A stretch of 64,000 bases of DNA from contig OX031065.1 in assembly GCA_943736015.1 (NCBI GenBank), positions 37,400,427 through 37,464,426 of the forward strand, in the 5' to 3' direction. Positions 50,170-61,572 of this stretch are shown here, in pieces. The DNA is from Tridacna crocea. Its lineage: Eukaryota > Mollusca > Bivalvia > Cardiida > Cardiidae. The notes under the pieces are model-generated. The model was given only the letters and a program-made list of their open reading frames with translations, was not told the origin of the DNA and searched no databases. A program made the translations under genes and the position numbers. How positions within the stretch are numbered: position 1 is the first letter of the stretch; each line of letters opens with the position of its first letter.

Positions 50170-50410
50170 CTAATCAAAATCTGACACCGGTTCATAGTAT
50201 GAGCCTGCTGTTTTTTCTGATGAGAACACTTTAGTACCAAACAACCTCATGGTAGTACGAATCTCGATAAGAATACTTTTGAAACATTCTTTTAAAAAGG
50301 GGAAATGCTGGTAACCAGCATTTTTCTTTTTCGAACAATATTTTCTATCTTTCAAAATCGAACAACGCCTAAATTGTCATATGCAAATGACCCCAATTAA
50401 AGTTTGTCAT
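50170..50410 (+). mobile_element. MITE-1 remnant
   Basis: GGGGAAATGCTGGTAACCAG and the decayed second arm; the ends are not convincing. Confidence 0.55.
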
Positions 50411-50756
50411 GTTATTTAGAGCTAACATTTAGATTTGTAGAATCTGGTAAATCTTCAACTGTTTATGAAAGTTGTATGGAATGTAAAATACATAGCCTTT
50501 AAAATTTGCCGGTTCTATCCAGCACATAAAAATGTCTATTAACGATTTAAACCAGATTTGCCTAAAATTATTGGCAAAATTTGTAAAATGGCGTCCATTA
50601 AGTGATATTGTATCCAAATTGGCACCATGACGTCATTTCCTCTTTGCGATACGACCATCCCCTTATTTAAACGTAAAAGAATATGGACACTTTCACTAAA
50701 TGTAATCGTCCAACTTCTTTACTTTTGCAAAGAAAAATGTTCGAAGTAGAAAGGAT

Positions 50757-50971
50757 TTAACCCTAAGCTGCCAACCTTTAGCTACTCACTAACCTTTAGC
50801 GGACAGTGTAGATCAAGATCAGACTGCACAGAAAGTGTAGTCTGCTCTTTTATCTGCGCTATCCGATAAGTAAATATCATTCCCCAAAAACATAACTTTG
50901 AAAAAGAAATGCTCTAGATTTACTATCGATTTGAAAAGTTCATTTTACTTATTCAGCAGGATAAGGGTTAA
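50757..50971. mobile_element. MITE-2, joined to MITE-1 at a shared TTAA
   Basis: TTAACCCTAAGCTGCC start, AAGATCAGACTGCACAGAAA hairpin, GGATAAGGGTTAA end shared with the next element. Confidence 0.83.
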
Positions 50972-51196
50972 CTCATTACCAAACGACAAAATGTTAGGCT
51001 TGTCCAAATCGAAGGCATTTGCAGACGACAAAATAAAAGTGACTCAAAGTTTGAAATTTGTTTTGAGAAGGGTAGAAAGCATTGTGGGAAAAGGAGAAAA
51101 TGCTGGTTACCAGCATTTTCTCCTTTTCCCACAATGTTTACTAAAGGCTTCTTTCTCAGGGTTGTCAAAAGTAGGGATTGTGTGGTAATGGGTTAA
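50968..51196 (-). mobile_element. MITE-1, core A
   Basis: TTAACTCATTACC and GGTAATGGGTTAA ends, perfect palindrome. Confidence 0.91.
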
Positions 51197-51316
51197 CGAG
51201 TACTATCAAAAAGCCTCTAACTAGAAGTTTTGAATTACGACAGCAATTTCTTTTTGAACTACTCTTTCTAAAATTTTGGACTCCAACCGAGCTGAATGCA
51301 GTTGAGTGCGATAAAT

Positions 51317-51412
51317 TTAACCCTTTCCCACACAGTGACGACTTTTGACGACCCTTGGAAAGAAGCCTTTTGAAAACACTGTGGGAATAGGAGAAAATGC
51401 TGGTAACCGAAC
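51317..51412 (+). mobile_element. MITE-1, truncated at the palindrome centre
   Basis: TTAACCCTTTCCC through GAGAAAATGCTGGTAACCG, then unrelated sequence. Confidence 0.82.
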
Positions 51413-51767
51413 TGAATATAGTTGAGGTAGATAGATTTGAACTCCCTTTGAGTGCCGCCCTAACAAAGGATCCACTGTCACATGGGCGAATCAATGCATG
51501 CACAAGTTTGAACGGAAAAACCTTTCGCGTTGTGGTTATATATACTAAATTTAGTTTTATCTTACAAACTTATCCTTACCTCACATTACTTCCTCAAACT
51601 ACTTATTGGACGGGATCTGAAGGACAGGGTGCTCACGTAGGAAGGAGGCCAGGTTATAGAACATAAATATTTATGAAAAGACAACATTGTGACAAATGGC
51701 AAAATGGCTAGATATTTTAAAAATAAATGATTGCAGAAAGGTTAGAGAAGTACCTTCTTAGTGTTAT

Positions 51768-51995
51768 TTAACTCTTTTCAAAACAGTTCCTGATTTCACG
51801 ACCCTGAATTAGAAGCCTTTTGAAAACATCGTGGGAAAAATGAGAAAATGCTGATAAACAGCATTTTCTGCTTTTCCCACAATGTTTTCTACCCTACTGG
51901 AAACAAATTTCAATTTTTGAGTCACGTTTATCTTGTCGTCTGCAAGTGCTTTGAATTTGGACCAGTCTAAATGTTGTCGTTTGATAAAGGATTAA
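51768..51995 (+). mobile_element. MITE-1, core A
   Basis: Core GCTGATAAACAGC; TTAA at both ends. Confidence 0.87.
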
Positions 51996-52157
51996 TGCTC
52001 CTTGAGGACAAGGAAAACGCAGTAATATCCTAGTGATTCAGAAATGTGACTGGTATATGTACAGTTCAAACGTAGGTCGATCCAAAGATTGGCTGCAGTG
52101 GGCATCTATTGAGAAAACGTCAAGTGCGATAGCGTAGTCAGTGGCGTACCGGACCGA

Positions 52158-52733
52158 TCTCCGAGCAGAGTTGTCGCTCGTTACTCTCACCATACATCTC
52201 TGCAATGGGCTAAATGACAAGAATCTTGTCAAACCGAGAAGAACATGATTTCTTACTGTTTAACTGTTTTATGTGTAACATAATGAAGTAGACAAAGGAA
52301 ATATGATTCTAGACACATTATACGTGCATTCAGTCTGATGAATTTACCTCTATACAATCGTACTATTTTTTCAAGCTTCTTTACTGATCAGAATCTTACG
52401 CCAATTGTAACAAAAATGGCTGCGCCCTTGAATGATGACAACAGTTTCAGTACACCGATTGAGCTTAGTTCTTAAGATTAAAAAACAAGTAATGTTCCTT
52501 TAAAAGACACTTAAGCTTTTCAGAAAATCCCTCTTTTTTTTTTTAAATTTCCTACCACTAAATCTGATTGGCCATATGATGTTTGAACAGCACACAAAAT
52601 AATCGATATTTGTCTTTCTTTCACTGGCGTTTGAGTCGCCATTTTGAGTTGTGGTCATGTGACGAAAATATCGCACGATAAAGGACTACTTTCTGAGCTC
52701 ACTACAGAGGTGAGATGTAGTGCAAGAGAGTGG
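52158..52733 (+). repeat. Rep-6, copy 3
   Basis: CTCCGAGCAGAGTTGTCGCT to GTGCAAGAGAG. Confidence 0.82.
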
Positions 52734-52921
52734 TACAGGACTTGATAGCAGCTGGACACCATATTCCCAGCTCGGAGGATTTCTTTCAGAGAAATGGTTA
52801 ACGATATCAAAATGGCATTAAAACACCATACAAAAGAGAAAACAGTGCATCGGCAGTCCTGATTGCTCACATGAGCAATAATGTAATTTCTAATTTTCAT
52901 TCGGTGAGAATAGTCTCACAA

Positions 52922-53034
52922 TTTCGGGCGGCGAAGAACTAAAATCAGACTTCAAACTCTGTACAGTCTGACCATGATCTGTAATGTCAGCGAAAAAAAC
53001 GTATTGAGTCTCGTATAGCAGCCTACGAGTAAAC
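52922..53034. mobile_element. MITE-2, decayed
   Basis: AAAATCAGACTTCAAACTCT GTACAGTCTGACCATGATCT in the position of the family hairpin. Confidence 0.55.
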
Positions 53035-53051
53035 TAAGATGGGCCTAATGT

Positions 53052-53275
53052 TTAACCCTTTCCCTGGTTTTCACGACCCTGAGGATGAAGACTTCTGAAA
53101 ACATTACGGGAAAAGGAGAAAATGCTGGTAACCAGCATTTTCTCCTTTTCCCACAATGTTTTCTTCCCTTTCAAAAACAAATTTCAAATTTTGAGTCAAA
53201 TTAATCTTGTCGTCTATAAATGCTTTCAATTTGGACTGGTCTTAAATCACGAGGTTTGTCGGGCTAATGAGTTAA
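53052..53275 (+). mobile_element. MITE-1, core A
   Basis: TTAACCCTTTCCC start (a few bases deleted), TTAA right end. Confidence 0.87.
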
Positions 53276-53504
53276 GTAAATAGAAGAATTCGATATTCAA
53301 GTTTATTTAGTTCAGACACAGATTTCAACCCCTTTTGAATATATATAACAACCAGATTAAAGAAACACGTTTTTAGAATGTAAACCCCCAATCTACCCGA
53401 ATTCGCTACTTGCTGGTGTTCAAGTATACACGACTGACAAAATATCCCATACAAGAATGGTCGATTCAAGACCAGTCTGCTCGGTTTTTAAATAGTTTAT
53501 CTTT

Positions 53505-53790
53505 ATATGGTATTTAACGCTGTTTTCAACACGCAGGTATAATGGCAGCCAGTACACCCATTTAAGTTTTCATGTATTTTGCACATTATTCTGCCTCAGC
53601 CATTAGGTGTTTTATCACGTGACCATAATCGAAACAATGATCAGCAGAGAGGAAAGATTGCAGTCGCGATGACTAACAACAAAATCCGGAAATAAATTTG
53701 CCGATCTGGGAATTTGTACCAGCAAACTTCAGGTTATAAGTCCTTGTTCGTAGTCATCTGAGCTGCGTAGCTCAACACTTAAGGTGGGGC
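53505..53790 (-). repeat. tRNA-derived SINE, old copy of the 40652 family
   Basis: TATGGTATTTAACGCTGTTT start, decayed tRNA-like head near 53730-53775. Confidence 0.6.
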
Positions 53791-53916
53791 TGTGCGCGAG
53801 GTATCCTATGGTTTAGTCTACGTGACATTTCGGTTGTCTACATACCATTTCGGTTGACTACACGCCATTTCGGTTGTCGACCTACTTCACACCCTTTTCC
53901 TTATTTTGGTATGCTC

Positions 53917-54425
53917 ATAGCTTACTATTGGCGCAATGATACAAAATTTGTTTACCGATCGCTTGTACCTGGGCTTTTTCGTTCCAAAACCAGTTCGTCT
54001 CATGGCTTGTTCATCCCATGATTGTGCAGTACTCCATTTGATTGTGCATGGATATTTACAGATCGAAATAATTGATTGTAATGTAGCGAATCAAATGTTA
54101 ACAGCCAAAGATATTTCAAAATAACAGTTTTCAGGTACAAACTTAATTTTTTTAGATATATTAATATGGTTCTCTCTATCTCTATCCATCATGCATCCTA
54201 CTATAAAGGGGCGTTACCTCTGACTCCTCCTAATGATCAAAAGGAGCCCACTAATACACATCCTGACTTTGTCATGAGTACTCTCCCTTCAACCCAAAGG
54301 GTATTCATTTGCTTAGTAGGTTGACTTTCAAGGCAATATTTGAATATAGTTCTCTTTTCCTTTCAAATTATTAATTCCACACAATGGCTTCCTTGACAAA
54401 TACCACTTCAGCGCTTTCAACACTT
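53917..54425 (+). repeat. Rep-9, third copy, with an inserted block
   Basis: GCTCATAGCTTACTATTGGC to CAAATACCACTTCAGCG; about 130 bp near 54140-54270 are absent from the 43 kb and 45 kb copies. Confidence 0.75.
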
Positions 54426-54669
54426 TGTTTTTTTTCCTGATTCGATGCAAAAAGGCTGACTGGGAGCGATTTTCATTTGCGCGCTTGCGTAATTTTTTTT
54501 AAAAAGGTCTTTTTCGGAGGGGGATATCATTTCAATGAAATTTCTTGTTGCACCTCGTTTTACCCGCGACGAGAGTAAACTAAGCTCAGAGTGCACGTCC
54601 TTTACTTATATATCTATTTAATCCATGTTATCCGGAGTTTAATCATCAGGTTTATCCATTTCTATTCAG

Positions 54670-54890
54670 CCAGATAAAGCTTTAAAATCCTTAGGCAACT
54701 GAGCACGACTTAAGGACCCTTTGGGGACAGAGTGAGATTAAGATCAGACTGCATAGAAAGCGCACTCTGATCTTGGATCTACACTGTCCGATAAGGAGAC
54801 ATTATACCTTTGAAATATGAAAAAAAATCGATTTTTAATATAAGCTAAGAAGGTTCATTTGGCTCATGTAGCAGATAAGGGGGAAAACTG
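54670..54890. mobile_element. MITE-2
   Basis: AAGATCAGACTGCATAGAAA GCGCACTCTGATCTTGG hairpin and CCGATAAGGAGACATTAT flank. Confidence 0.7.
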
Positions 54891-54988
54891 CTGGGATCAG
54901 ACGGCAAGACACAGTTCTTAACCCTGTCGAAAAATTGAGCACCTGGCTTTATCGCTGAGAAAAGAAAATCACATGGACGAAGTATATT

Positions 54989-55205
54989 CTAACTTTTTAC
55001 CAAACAATCCCTGGGGAGACACCTTTTTAAAACCTTGAGGGAAAAGGAGAAAATGCTGGTAACCAGCATTTTCTCCTTTTCCCACAAGGTTTTCTACGGT
55101 ATCAAGGACAAATTCTGCCATTTGAGCCAGCGTAAAATCTTTGGTCTGTAAGTTCTGCTTTCATTTTGGACCAGTTTAAAATTTTGTCGTTTGGTAAAGA
55201 GTTAA
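54989..55205 (+). mobile_element. MITE-1, core A, variant arms
   Basis: The arm reads AACCTTGAGGGAAAAGG facing CCTTTTCCCACAAGGTT; most changes are paired. Confidence 0.85.
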
Positions 55206-55458
55206 ATCAAAGGATGAACAGGGACAAATTCATCTTCCAACTTTATGACTCTACAATCGTGACACTTGAAGTAACTCGTACGGTGCTGTTTTTGACGTCC
55301 TACGTTTTTAAAATCTACGGATCTTGAAATATGGCAGCCATAATCCAGCCTATAAGTGTCCAATAAATCAAATGGATATCTTAAGAAAGTCTGGTTAAAA
55401 GGTCCAAATATTCAATCTTCTATGTTTTCGTTGGTCAAAGTTCCTATCAAGGCGTATC

Positions 55459-55735
55459 AGGACAATTGCCTCTCGGACAATTGCCCTCAGAGGACAATTC
55501 CCCCCCCCCCACCATTGCCACCCCCCGAGGACAATCCTCCCCCCCCCCCGACTACACCCCCCCCCGGCGGACAATTCCCGCTCCTTGTCCTCTCGAGGCA
55601 ATGATCCGGGGGGGAATTGTCCTCGGGGGGCAATAGTCCGGGGGGGAATTCTCCTCAGGGGTCAATGGTGGGGGGGGGGGGGGATTGTCCTCAGGGGGCA
55701 ATAGTCCGGGGGGGGAGGCGATTGTCCTAGAATTC
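55459..55735. repeat. GGACAATT / poly-C / poly-G array
   Basis: First half: GGACAATT plus C-runs. Second half: G-runs plus GAATTGTCCTC. The two halves are complementary, so the array can fold back; G-runs reach 14. Confidence 0.9.
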
Positions 55736-55904
55736 TATCAAGGAGTGTAATGGTCGAAGGTCCCAGGGCACATTTTGCGCAAAAAAAAAAGCATATAAAT
55801 ATCGCTGTTGGCTCTGTTTTACAGCAGTTGGCAAGGTTTTACACCGACATATACAAAAGTTCAGCTGCCTAGGCAAATTCAATTTAAATCCTATGCATTG
55901 TGGA

Positions 55905-56090
55905 AATGTTTCTTAATGAATCTGCAAAAAGTAACTACCCGTGTCTGCCTGCGCGGTCCATACAGAATGACTTGGCTCGAAACCTTTTGCCAATTCGGAA
56001 ATTTTCTGCATGCCCAAGTACTATTCTAGCTAATGGTTCAGCAGGTTGTAGCGCAAAATGGATTTTATGAAAAATTTATCATTATCTTTT
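55905..56090. repeat. CG-palindrome family, decayed
   Basis: GTGTCTGCCTGCGCGGTCCA with flank ATTTTCTGCATGCCCAAGTA shared with 39650. Confidence 0.55.
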
Positions 56091-56306
56091 GAAACTGCAC
56101 GGGTATGAGTATACTTTGGAAATGTTTTAACCATCAATCAAACAATTTCTTTTTTTTTTCGACCCGGAGAAAGCTTTTGAAAACATTTGGGGAAGAAGAG
56201 ATAGAGCTAGTAGTCAGCTCTTTCTGTTTTCCCAGTGTTTTGTTCCCAATCAACGCCTCCCATCCTTTCAGCAACATCTAATTTGTCTGAAGTTGATGTT
56301 AATCCT

Positions 56307-56520
56307 TTAACCCTTAAAGTGCTGAATTAAAACAAGACACATTTTTAAATAGGAAAATCATCTGAAATATTGCTGTACCAAGTTTTTTCTTTGCCAGAAT
56401 ATGTAACAAAATAGTGGACAGTGTAGATCTAAGATCAGACTGCACATTCTGTGCAGTCTGATCTTGATCTACATTGTCCACAAAAACAAGTTCAGTCGGT
56501 TCCAGCGCTCTAAGGGTTAA
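56307..56520. mobile_element. MITE-2, complete
   Basis: TTAACCCTTAAAGTGCTG and CAGCGCTCTAAGGGTTAA ends; perfect hairpin AAGATCAGACTGCACATTCT facing GTGCAGTCTGATCTT. Best-preserved copy of the family. Confidence 0.9.
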
Positions 56521-56903
56521 TGGGAAAAACTATATCCTGTTCAGCTAGTTTTAATACTATTCAAACTAGAATTGCTAAATGCCCTGTCACATTATTAAAT
56601 GGATGAAATCATCAAAAGGTAATGTTATCCTTTCAGTAGGGGGACTATCCTAGTCAGCTATATTTAGTTTTCAAATTAGAATTGCGCAACGTCCTATCAC
56701 ATTACCACGTGCACTTTTCGAATGCAAGTAAGTGCAACGGTATCATATTCAGTGTAATACAACTAGATCGGGTTACCCTGGTGCTGAGATAACATTGGTA
56801 TCTCATTCTTGTGCGATTGTACGCGAACTGCATTAAGAACTTAAAAGTCAAGGTTTTTACAAGAAGGTTCAACGCAGATACTCACTAAATTTGAAACCTA
56901 TTT

Positions 56904-57491
56904 TGAGCTAACCTGAGCACAACGTTTCAAGGGGAGCTTTTAGGATCACTCTGTGTCTGTCGTGCGTCTTCAACAATTTCTTTAAACATCTTCTCCTTCT
57001 AAACCGCTAGGCCGATTTGGAGCAAACTTGGCTGGAATGTTCCTTGGGTGGTCCTCTTTACACAATGCTCCTTTGTTAACCATGTTCCATTAAAATCTCT
57101 GGTTGATGGCAACCAAATCGAATTTTTTCATGTCAGTATAGTGCAGGTAGCCACCATTCATCAGAGCCAAGTTTCTTGACGGATCAAAATTTCGCGAACG
57201 ATTTTTGAAAAGGGTCACCCAAGGAACATCTCTATGAAATTATTCTAAAATCTGGCCATTGATTTTTAAAGAATTTCTTGGAAAATTTCATTTGGGTGCC
57301 ATGGCTACCAGAGTTTTTGACGAAATCAAATTCTGTGAACAAGACCTCCCAAGGAACATTCCAGCCAAGTTTGGTCCAAATTGGCCCAGCGGTTTAGGAG
57401 GAGTTGATGTTTAAAGAATTGTTGACGACGCACGACGGACAGGGGGTGATCCTAAAAGCTCCCTTTGAGCACGTTGTGCTCAGGTGAGCTA
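56904..57491. mobile_element. Foldback element with ~235-bp arms
   Basis: AGCTAACCTGAGCACAACGT and ACGTTGTGCTCAGGTGAGCT ends. Arms share CTGGAATGTTCCTTGGG and CTAAACCGCT motifs in mirror order. Lies directly beside the pearl-like element. Confidence 0.85.
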
Positions 57492-57494
57492 AGC

Positions 57495-58040
57495 AAGAGG
57501 GCCATGGTGGCCCTGTATCGCTCCACTGGCTAATAAATACCACCGCCAAACATTACAATATTTGACCAATTGGTTTCAAACTTGACGAATTACAATTTTC
57601 TTTCTATCCAATCCTACGAGAAAGTTGTGACCCCCGGGCAAAGCTAATTCCGACCACAAAGCTATAATTATTTGACTCCTGGTGGAGGTCCACAATATAG
57701 TGCCTCATACCAAATAATACACTTCTAGAATGTGTGGTTATAAACAAGAAGATTTTCAAAGTTTTATCAATAAAAGACCCTGTAAAACATGAAACCAATG
57801 AGACAACACTAAATTTAGTAGCCCTAGTCTTTATTATAGTTAGTAACAAAATGACTTAGAAAGTTTTCACCTCAAAAGCCCATGTAAAACTTGTGATCCC
57901 AGTGTGGGGACAAACATGACCCAAAGGCTATAATTCGGGCCCTCCTGGTAGAAGCCCACTAGATAAAGCTACGTGCAAAATTTGGTAGCCCTAGGCCTTA
58001 TGGCTAGGTACAAGTAGATTTTTAAAAAAAAATCCAATAC
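57495..58040 (+). mobile_element. Pearl-like element, left part
   Basis: Starts with the hairpin GGGCCATGGTGGCCC; units with TTTGGTAGCCCTAGGCCTTA. Interrupted at AATAC by the long-TIR element; continues at 61573. Confidence 0.7.
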
Positions 58041-58807
58041 CACACTGATCAACGTGAGCCGCGGACACCATGTGTTCTCGGTACACCAGATCAAATTTTT
58101 ACATGGAAGAACCGGAGGTGGTGTAAGTATTTTCATTTTTATGGACCTGATTTACCTAGAAAGAAATGTTGATTTACAGCAATGTCAAGACGAATGATTG
58201 ATCTGTTTACATACAAACTACGGAATAATAATACCATCATCTAAGCGAGCTGTGGCTTTATGAGCAACTGGGGCCTTATTGTTTTGCAGTTTATTGCCAA
58301 ATTTTGGACAAAATTCCAAACCCTCGTTCATTTTACAACTTTGTATGATAAGATAAATGTTTTTCCTAAAAGAACACAAAATTTCACTTAGAAATGTCCA
58401 TCGAAAGCAAAGATATGTGTTTTTGAATGGACCTGGGTAGAGGAAAATATGCTAACAAGACACCAATTTTATTTTCAATGTATGCACATGGACACCAGAT
58501 CAGAAAAAGCTTGGGGTAACTGGACACCAACCTTTAAATCATCAATATTTCTGCCTGAAACTCGATGCATGGACTGTGTACGAAGACTATTTTTGTAAAC
58601 ATTATGTCACTACGGTCCATTACCTGATAAAGAGCATGTTCAACCCGATTTCATTACTTCTAGCACTTGCTTTTTTGAAATATTTGCAATATTACGGCAA
58701 TTTATGAGGTAGACCTACGATGCTTGATCACAATTGACCGGTCATTGCCTCCAATGTTGGTGCCAGACATGTTCCTTTTTTACAGCGTTTCAGTTTAATT
58801 AATGGCG

Positions 58808-58879
58808 TAATTAACCCATTACCACGCAATCAGGAGCTTTAATGTCCCTGGGAAAGATGGCTTAGAAAAACATTGTCCA
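58808..58879 (+). mobile_element. MITE-1 end fragment at the inner edge of the left arm
   Basis: TTAACCCATTACCACGCAAT through AAAACATTGTCC. The same fragment is mirrored at the inner edge of the right arm (60445-60515). Confidence 0.75.
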
Positions 58880-60444
58880 TAAAGAAAAACCCGTATTAAC
58901 AAATACAGTGTGTACATTATTTACCACATTTGGCCTGATTCTTAGTTTAAATAATTTTCAATTCCACGTGGCCAACTGTTAGAATGGCGTTGTACCCTTC
59001 GTACATTTTGCATGCGTGCGTTTGTTCGTGTACGCGTTTATTCCTAAAATTTTTATTTAATAGACTTCTCCTCAGAATTAAACCGCCAAATGGAAATCAA
59101 CAAAAATCAACGTGGATGATTCCATAAGTTTCTTTCGAGATACTTCGATCCTTTAAAAAACATGGCTTATGTGGAAGGAGCTTATTTTCCGTGTACGGCG
59201 CGTTGTGAAAATTGTAAAATTTGTCCTCTCTAAAGAACTCAATCACGAGATTGGCATTGGGTAGTTTTCTATCACACTCCTTCAATAAATTTTGATCTGT
59301 TGAAAAACATGGCTTTTGTTGGTGGGGTTTATTTTCTCTTAGTGTCATAAAGCGAAAGTACTTGCAGCTCTTTAAATTCATTGATAATAAATGTATACAT
59401 GTACATGTACTTCATAACACAGATGATCTCTGATAATGTTTCATTTCATCCAATATGCTGGGTGATCATGATATATGAGATATTTGTCTTTATTGTTACA
59501 AACTTACATAGTTCTTGGAAATACAGCATTATAGTGCTCAGATATAGTTACAGTTCAACCTATATTAATCAATTACCAAAGGGACGGTCGAAAGAGCTTG
59601 CCAAAGGCAGGTGCTTGCTCGATATAGATCAATGTCTGTGCATTGCTATTTGTCGGGAACTAAATGTATGCTTGTTTATTCAGGTTGTTTGCTTAATACC
59701 GGTGGCCAACATGCCAGGTTTCACTGTATTTCGTATTGCTGAAATTTATTGGAGAGGTCATCAGACCCTCCAACAGTGGTGATTTTAAAATTCAGACTGC
59801 CAGAGAGTTTGCTAATTCTATATCTTAGAGCGTAATTGTTCTGATACACAGTCTGTTTCGTCGTAGTTTTGTAAATAAAGCGAAATAAAAAAAAAAAACG
59901 AAACAGGAAATAGACGTGGTTTATTTTTATATATGACGAATTCCAGAAAAGATTTAATTTAGTAATTTGCCATGGCTGCAATTAACCTCTCTAATAATTT
60001 CCTAGCACACTAAGTACCTTTGAGCGATAGAAATTTAACCTGATTCTGTTCCCTCTTTTTATCCATGCAGAAGTCTTTAGTTGGTTCTAGAGAATCGAGA
60101 GGTAGTATCAAACTCAAAGTGAAAATTGTACAAGTGAAAAAAATGTCAGTAATCATGTTGCTGAGAAATTTCAAAAACAAACTCACCTCTTTATCAGTAC
60201 TCGAATGTTTACAAATATGTCTATTATGTATTAAGCATTATCTTGAAGATAATTAATTTTCATAGTCCCATTCGACATGTAGCATGTTCTACAAAAAAGT
60301 TTTTAGGAAAGAACTGAACATTTTCGGTGTATGTACAATCTAACTCAAAGCCGGCGATCTAACGTATACATACGTTGGCCAGTGTGACCAATTCTTGCAC
60401 TCAAAGTAATGAACACGAATTACAAATTCTTTGGATTAGTTAAT
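58880..60444. other. Unique interior of the long-TIR element
   Basis: Holds a 95-codon minus-strand frame at 59097-59381 with an internal repeat (ENKPHQQKPCFSTDQ and ENKLLPHKPCFLKDR) and a 133-codon plus-strand frame at 59381-59782. Neither is recognised. The first may be a remnant of a coding exon. Confidence 0.45.
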
Positions 60445-60736
60445 AGGGACAATGTTTTTCTAAGCCATCTTTCCCAAGGACATTATAGCTCGTGATTGCC
60501 TGGTAATGGGTTAATACGACATTCATAAAACTGAAACGCTGTAAACAAGGAACATGTCTTGCACCAACGTTGGAGGCAATGACCGGTCAATTGTGATCAA
60601 GCATCGTAAGTCTACTTCGTAAATTGCCGTAATATTGCAAATACATGTATTTCAAAAAAGCAAGTGCTAGAAATAATGAGGTTGGGTTGAACATGCTCTT
60701 TATCAGGTAATGGGCCGTAGTGACATAATGTTTACA

Positions 60737-61003
60737 TGGTTGGTTGTATTGGGGTTTAACGCCACTTTAACAGCTAAGGTCGTATCATGGCGGTCGGTGA
60801 CGCACATGTGTTTCCTGGCTTTCTCACACCGGTACTTACACTACTTTCTTTCCAAAGCCACCGACTACTTTTCTCACATGCTTTCAACAGAGGTGAGAGG
60901 CGAATATACGCCGGAAAGAAAGTTCGCCTCAACCGGGTATCGAACTCACAACCACCAGGTCATGAGTCCGACACGCTCACCACTGAGCCACCCGGGCGGG
61001 CAT
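60737..61003 (-). repeat. tRNA-derived SINE with 13-bp target duplication, in one arm only
   Basis: CATAATGTTTACA at 60724-60736 and 61004-61016. On the minus strand the head has GGGTGGCTCAGTGGTGAGCG and GGTTGTGAGTTCGATACC. The left arm has the empty site. Confidence 0.93.
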
Positions 61004-61572
61004 CATAATGTTTACAACAAAAATAGTCTTTGTACACAGCCCATGCATCGAGTTTCAGGCAGAAATATTGATGATTTAAAGGTTGGTGTCCAGTTACCCC
61101 AAGCTTTTGCTGATCTGGTGTCCATGTGCATACATTGAAAATAAAAATTGGTGTCTTGTTAGCATATTTTCCTCTACCCAGGTCCATTCAAAAACACATA
61201 TCTTCGCTTTGGATGGACATTTGTAAGTGAAATTTTGTGTTCTTCTAGGGAAAACATTTATCTTATCATACAAAGTTGTAAAATGAACAAGGGTTTGGAA
61301 TTTTGTCCAAAATTTGGCAATGAACTGCAAAACAATAAGACCCCAGTTGCTCATAAAGCCACAGCTCGCTTAGATGATGGTATTATTATTCCCTAGTTTG
61401 TATGTAAACACATCAATCATTCGTCTTGACATTGCTGTAAATCAACATTTCTATCTAGGTAAATCAGGTCCACAAAAATGAAAATACTTGCACCACCACC
61501 GGTTCTTCCATGGAAAATCCGATCTGGTGTACCGAGAACACATGGTGTCCGCGGCTCACGTTGATCAGTGTG

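Larger units (their letters stand above)
58041..61572. mobile_element. 3.5-kb DNA element with ~840-bp terminal inverted repeats, CACACTG ends, 5-bp target duplication
   Basis: Left arm 58041-58879, right arm about 60445-61572 (longer only because of a SINE). Outer ends CACACTGATCAACGTGAG and its mirror. AATAC flanks at 58036-58040 and 61573-61577. It splits a pearl-like repeat. About 1.57 kb of unique interior holds no recognisable transposase, so it is probably non-autonomous. Superfamily unknown; a 5-bp duplication with a CAC-type terminus is compatible with Transib/RAG-like elements but not proof. Confidence 0.85.

Noticed and set aside
59381-59782. 133-codon frame as a membrane protein gene
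   Set aside because: Hydrophobic start from AT-rich sequence, no recognisable family, lies inside the long-TIR element.
60710-61138. 142-codon frame as a gene
   Set aside because: It is mostly the SINE at 60737-61003 plus arm sequence.
58041-61572. Polinton or other large virus-like element, because of the long inverted ends
   Set aside because: Far too short, 5-bp rather than 6-bp duplication, CAC ends, and no polymerase, integrase or capsid-like frame. No LTR-type element was recognised anywhere in the window either.
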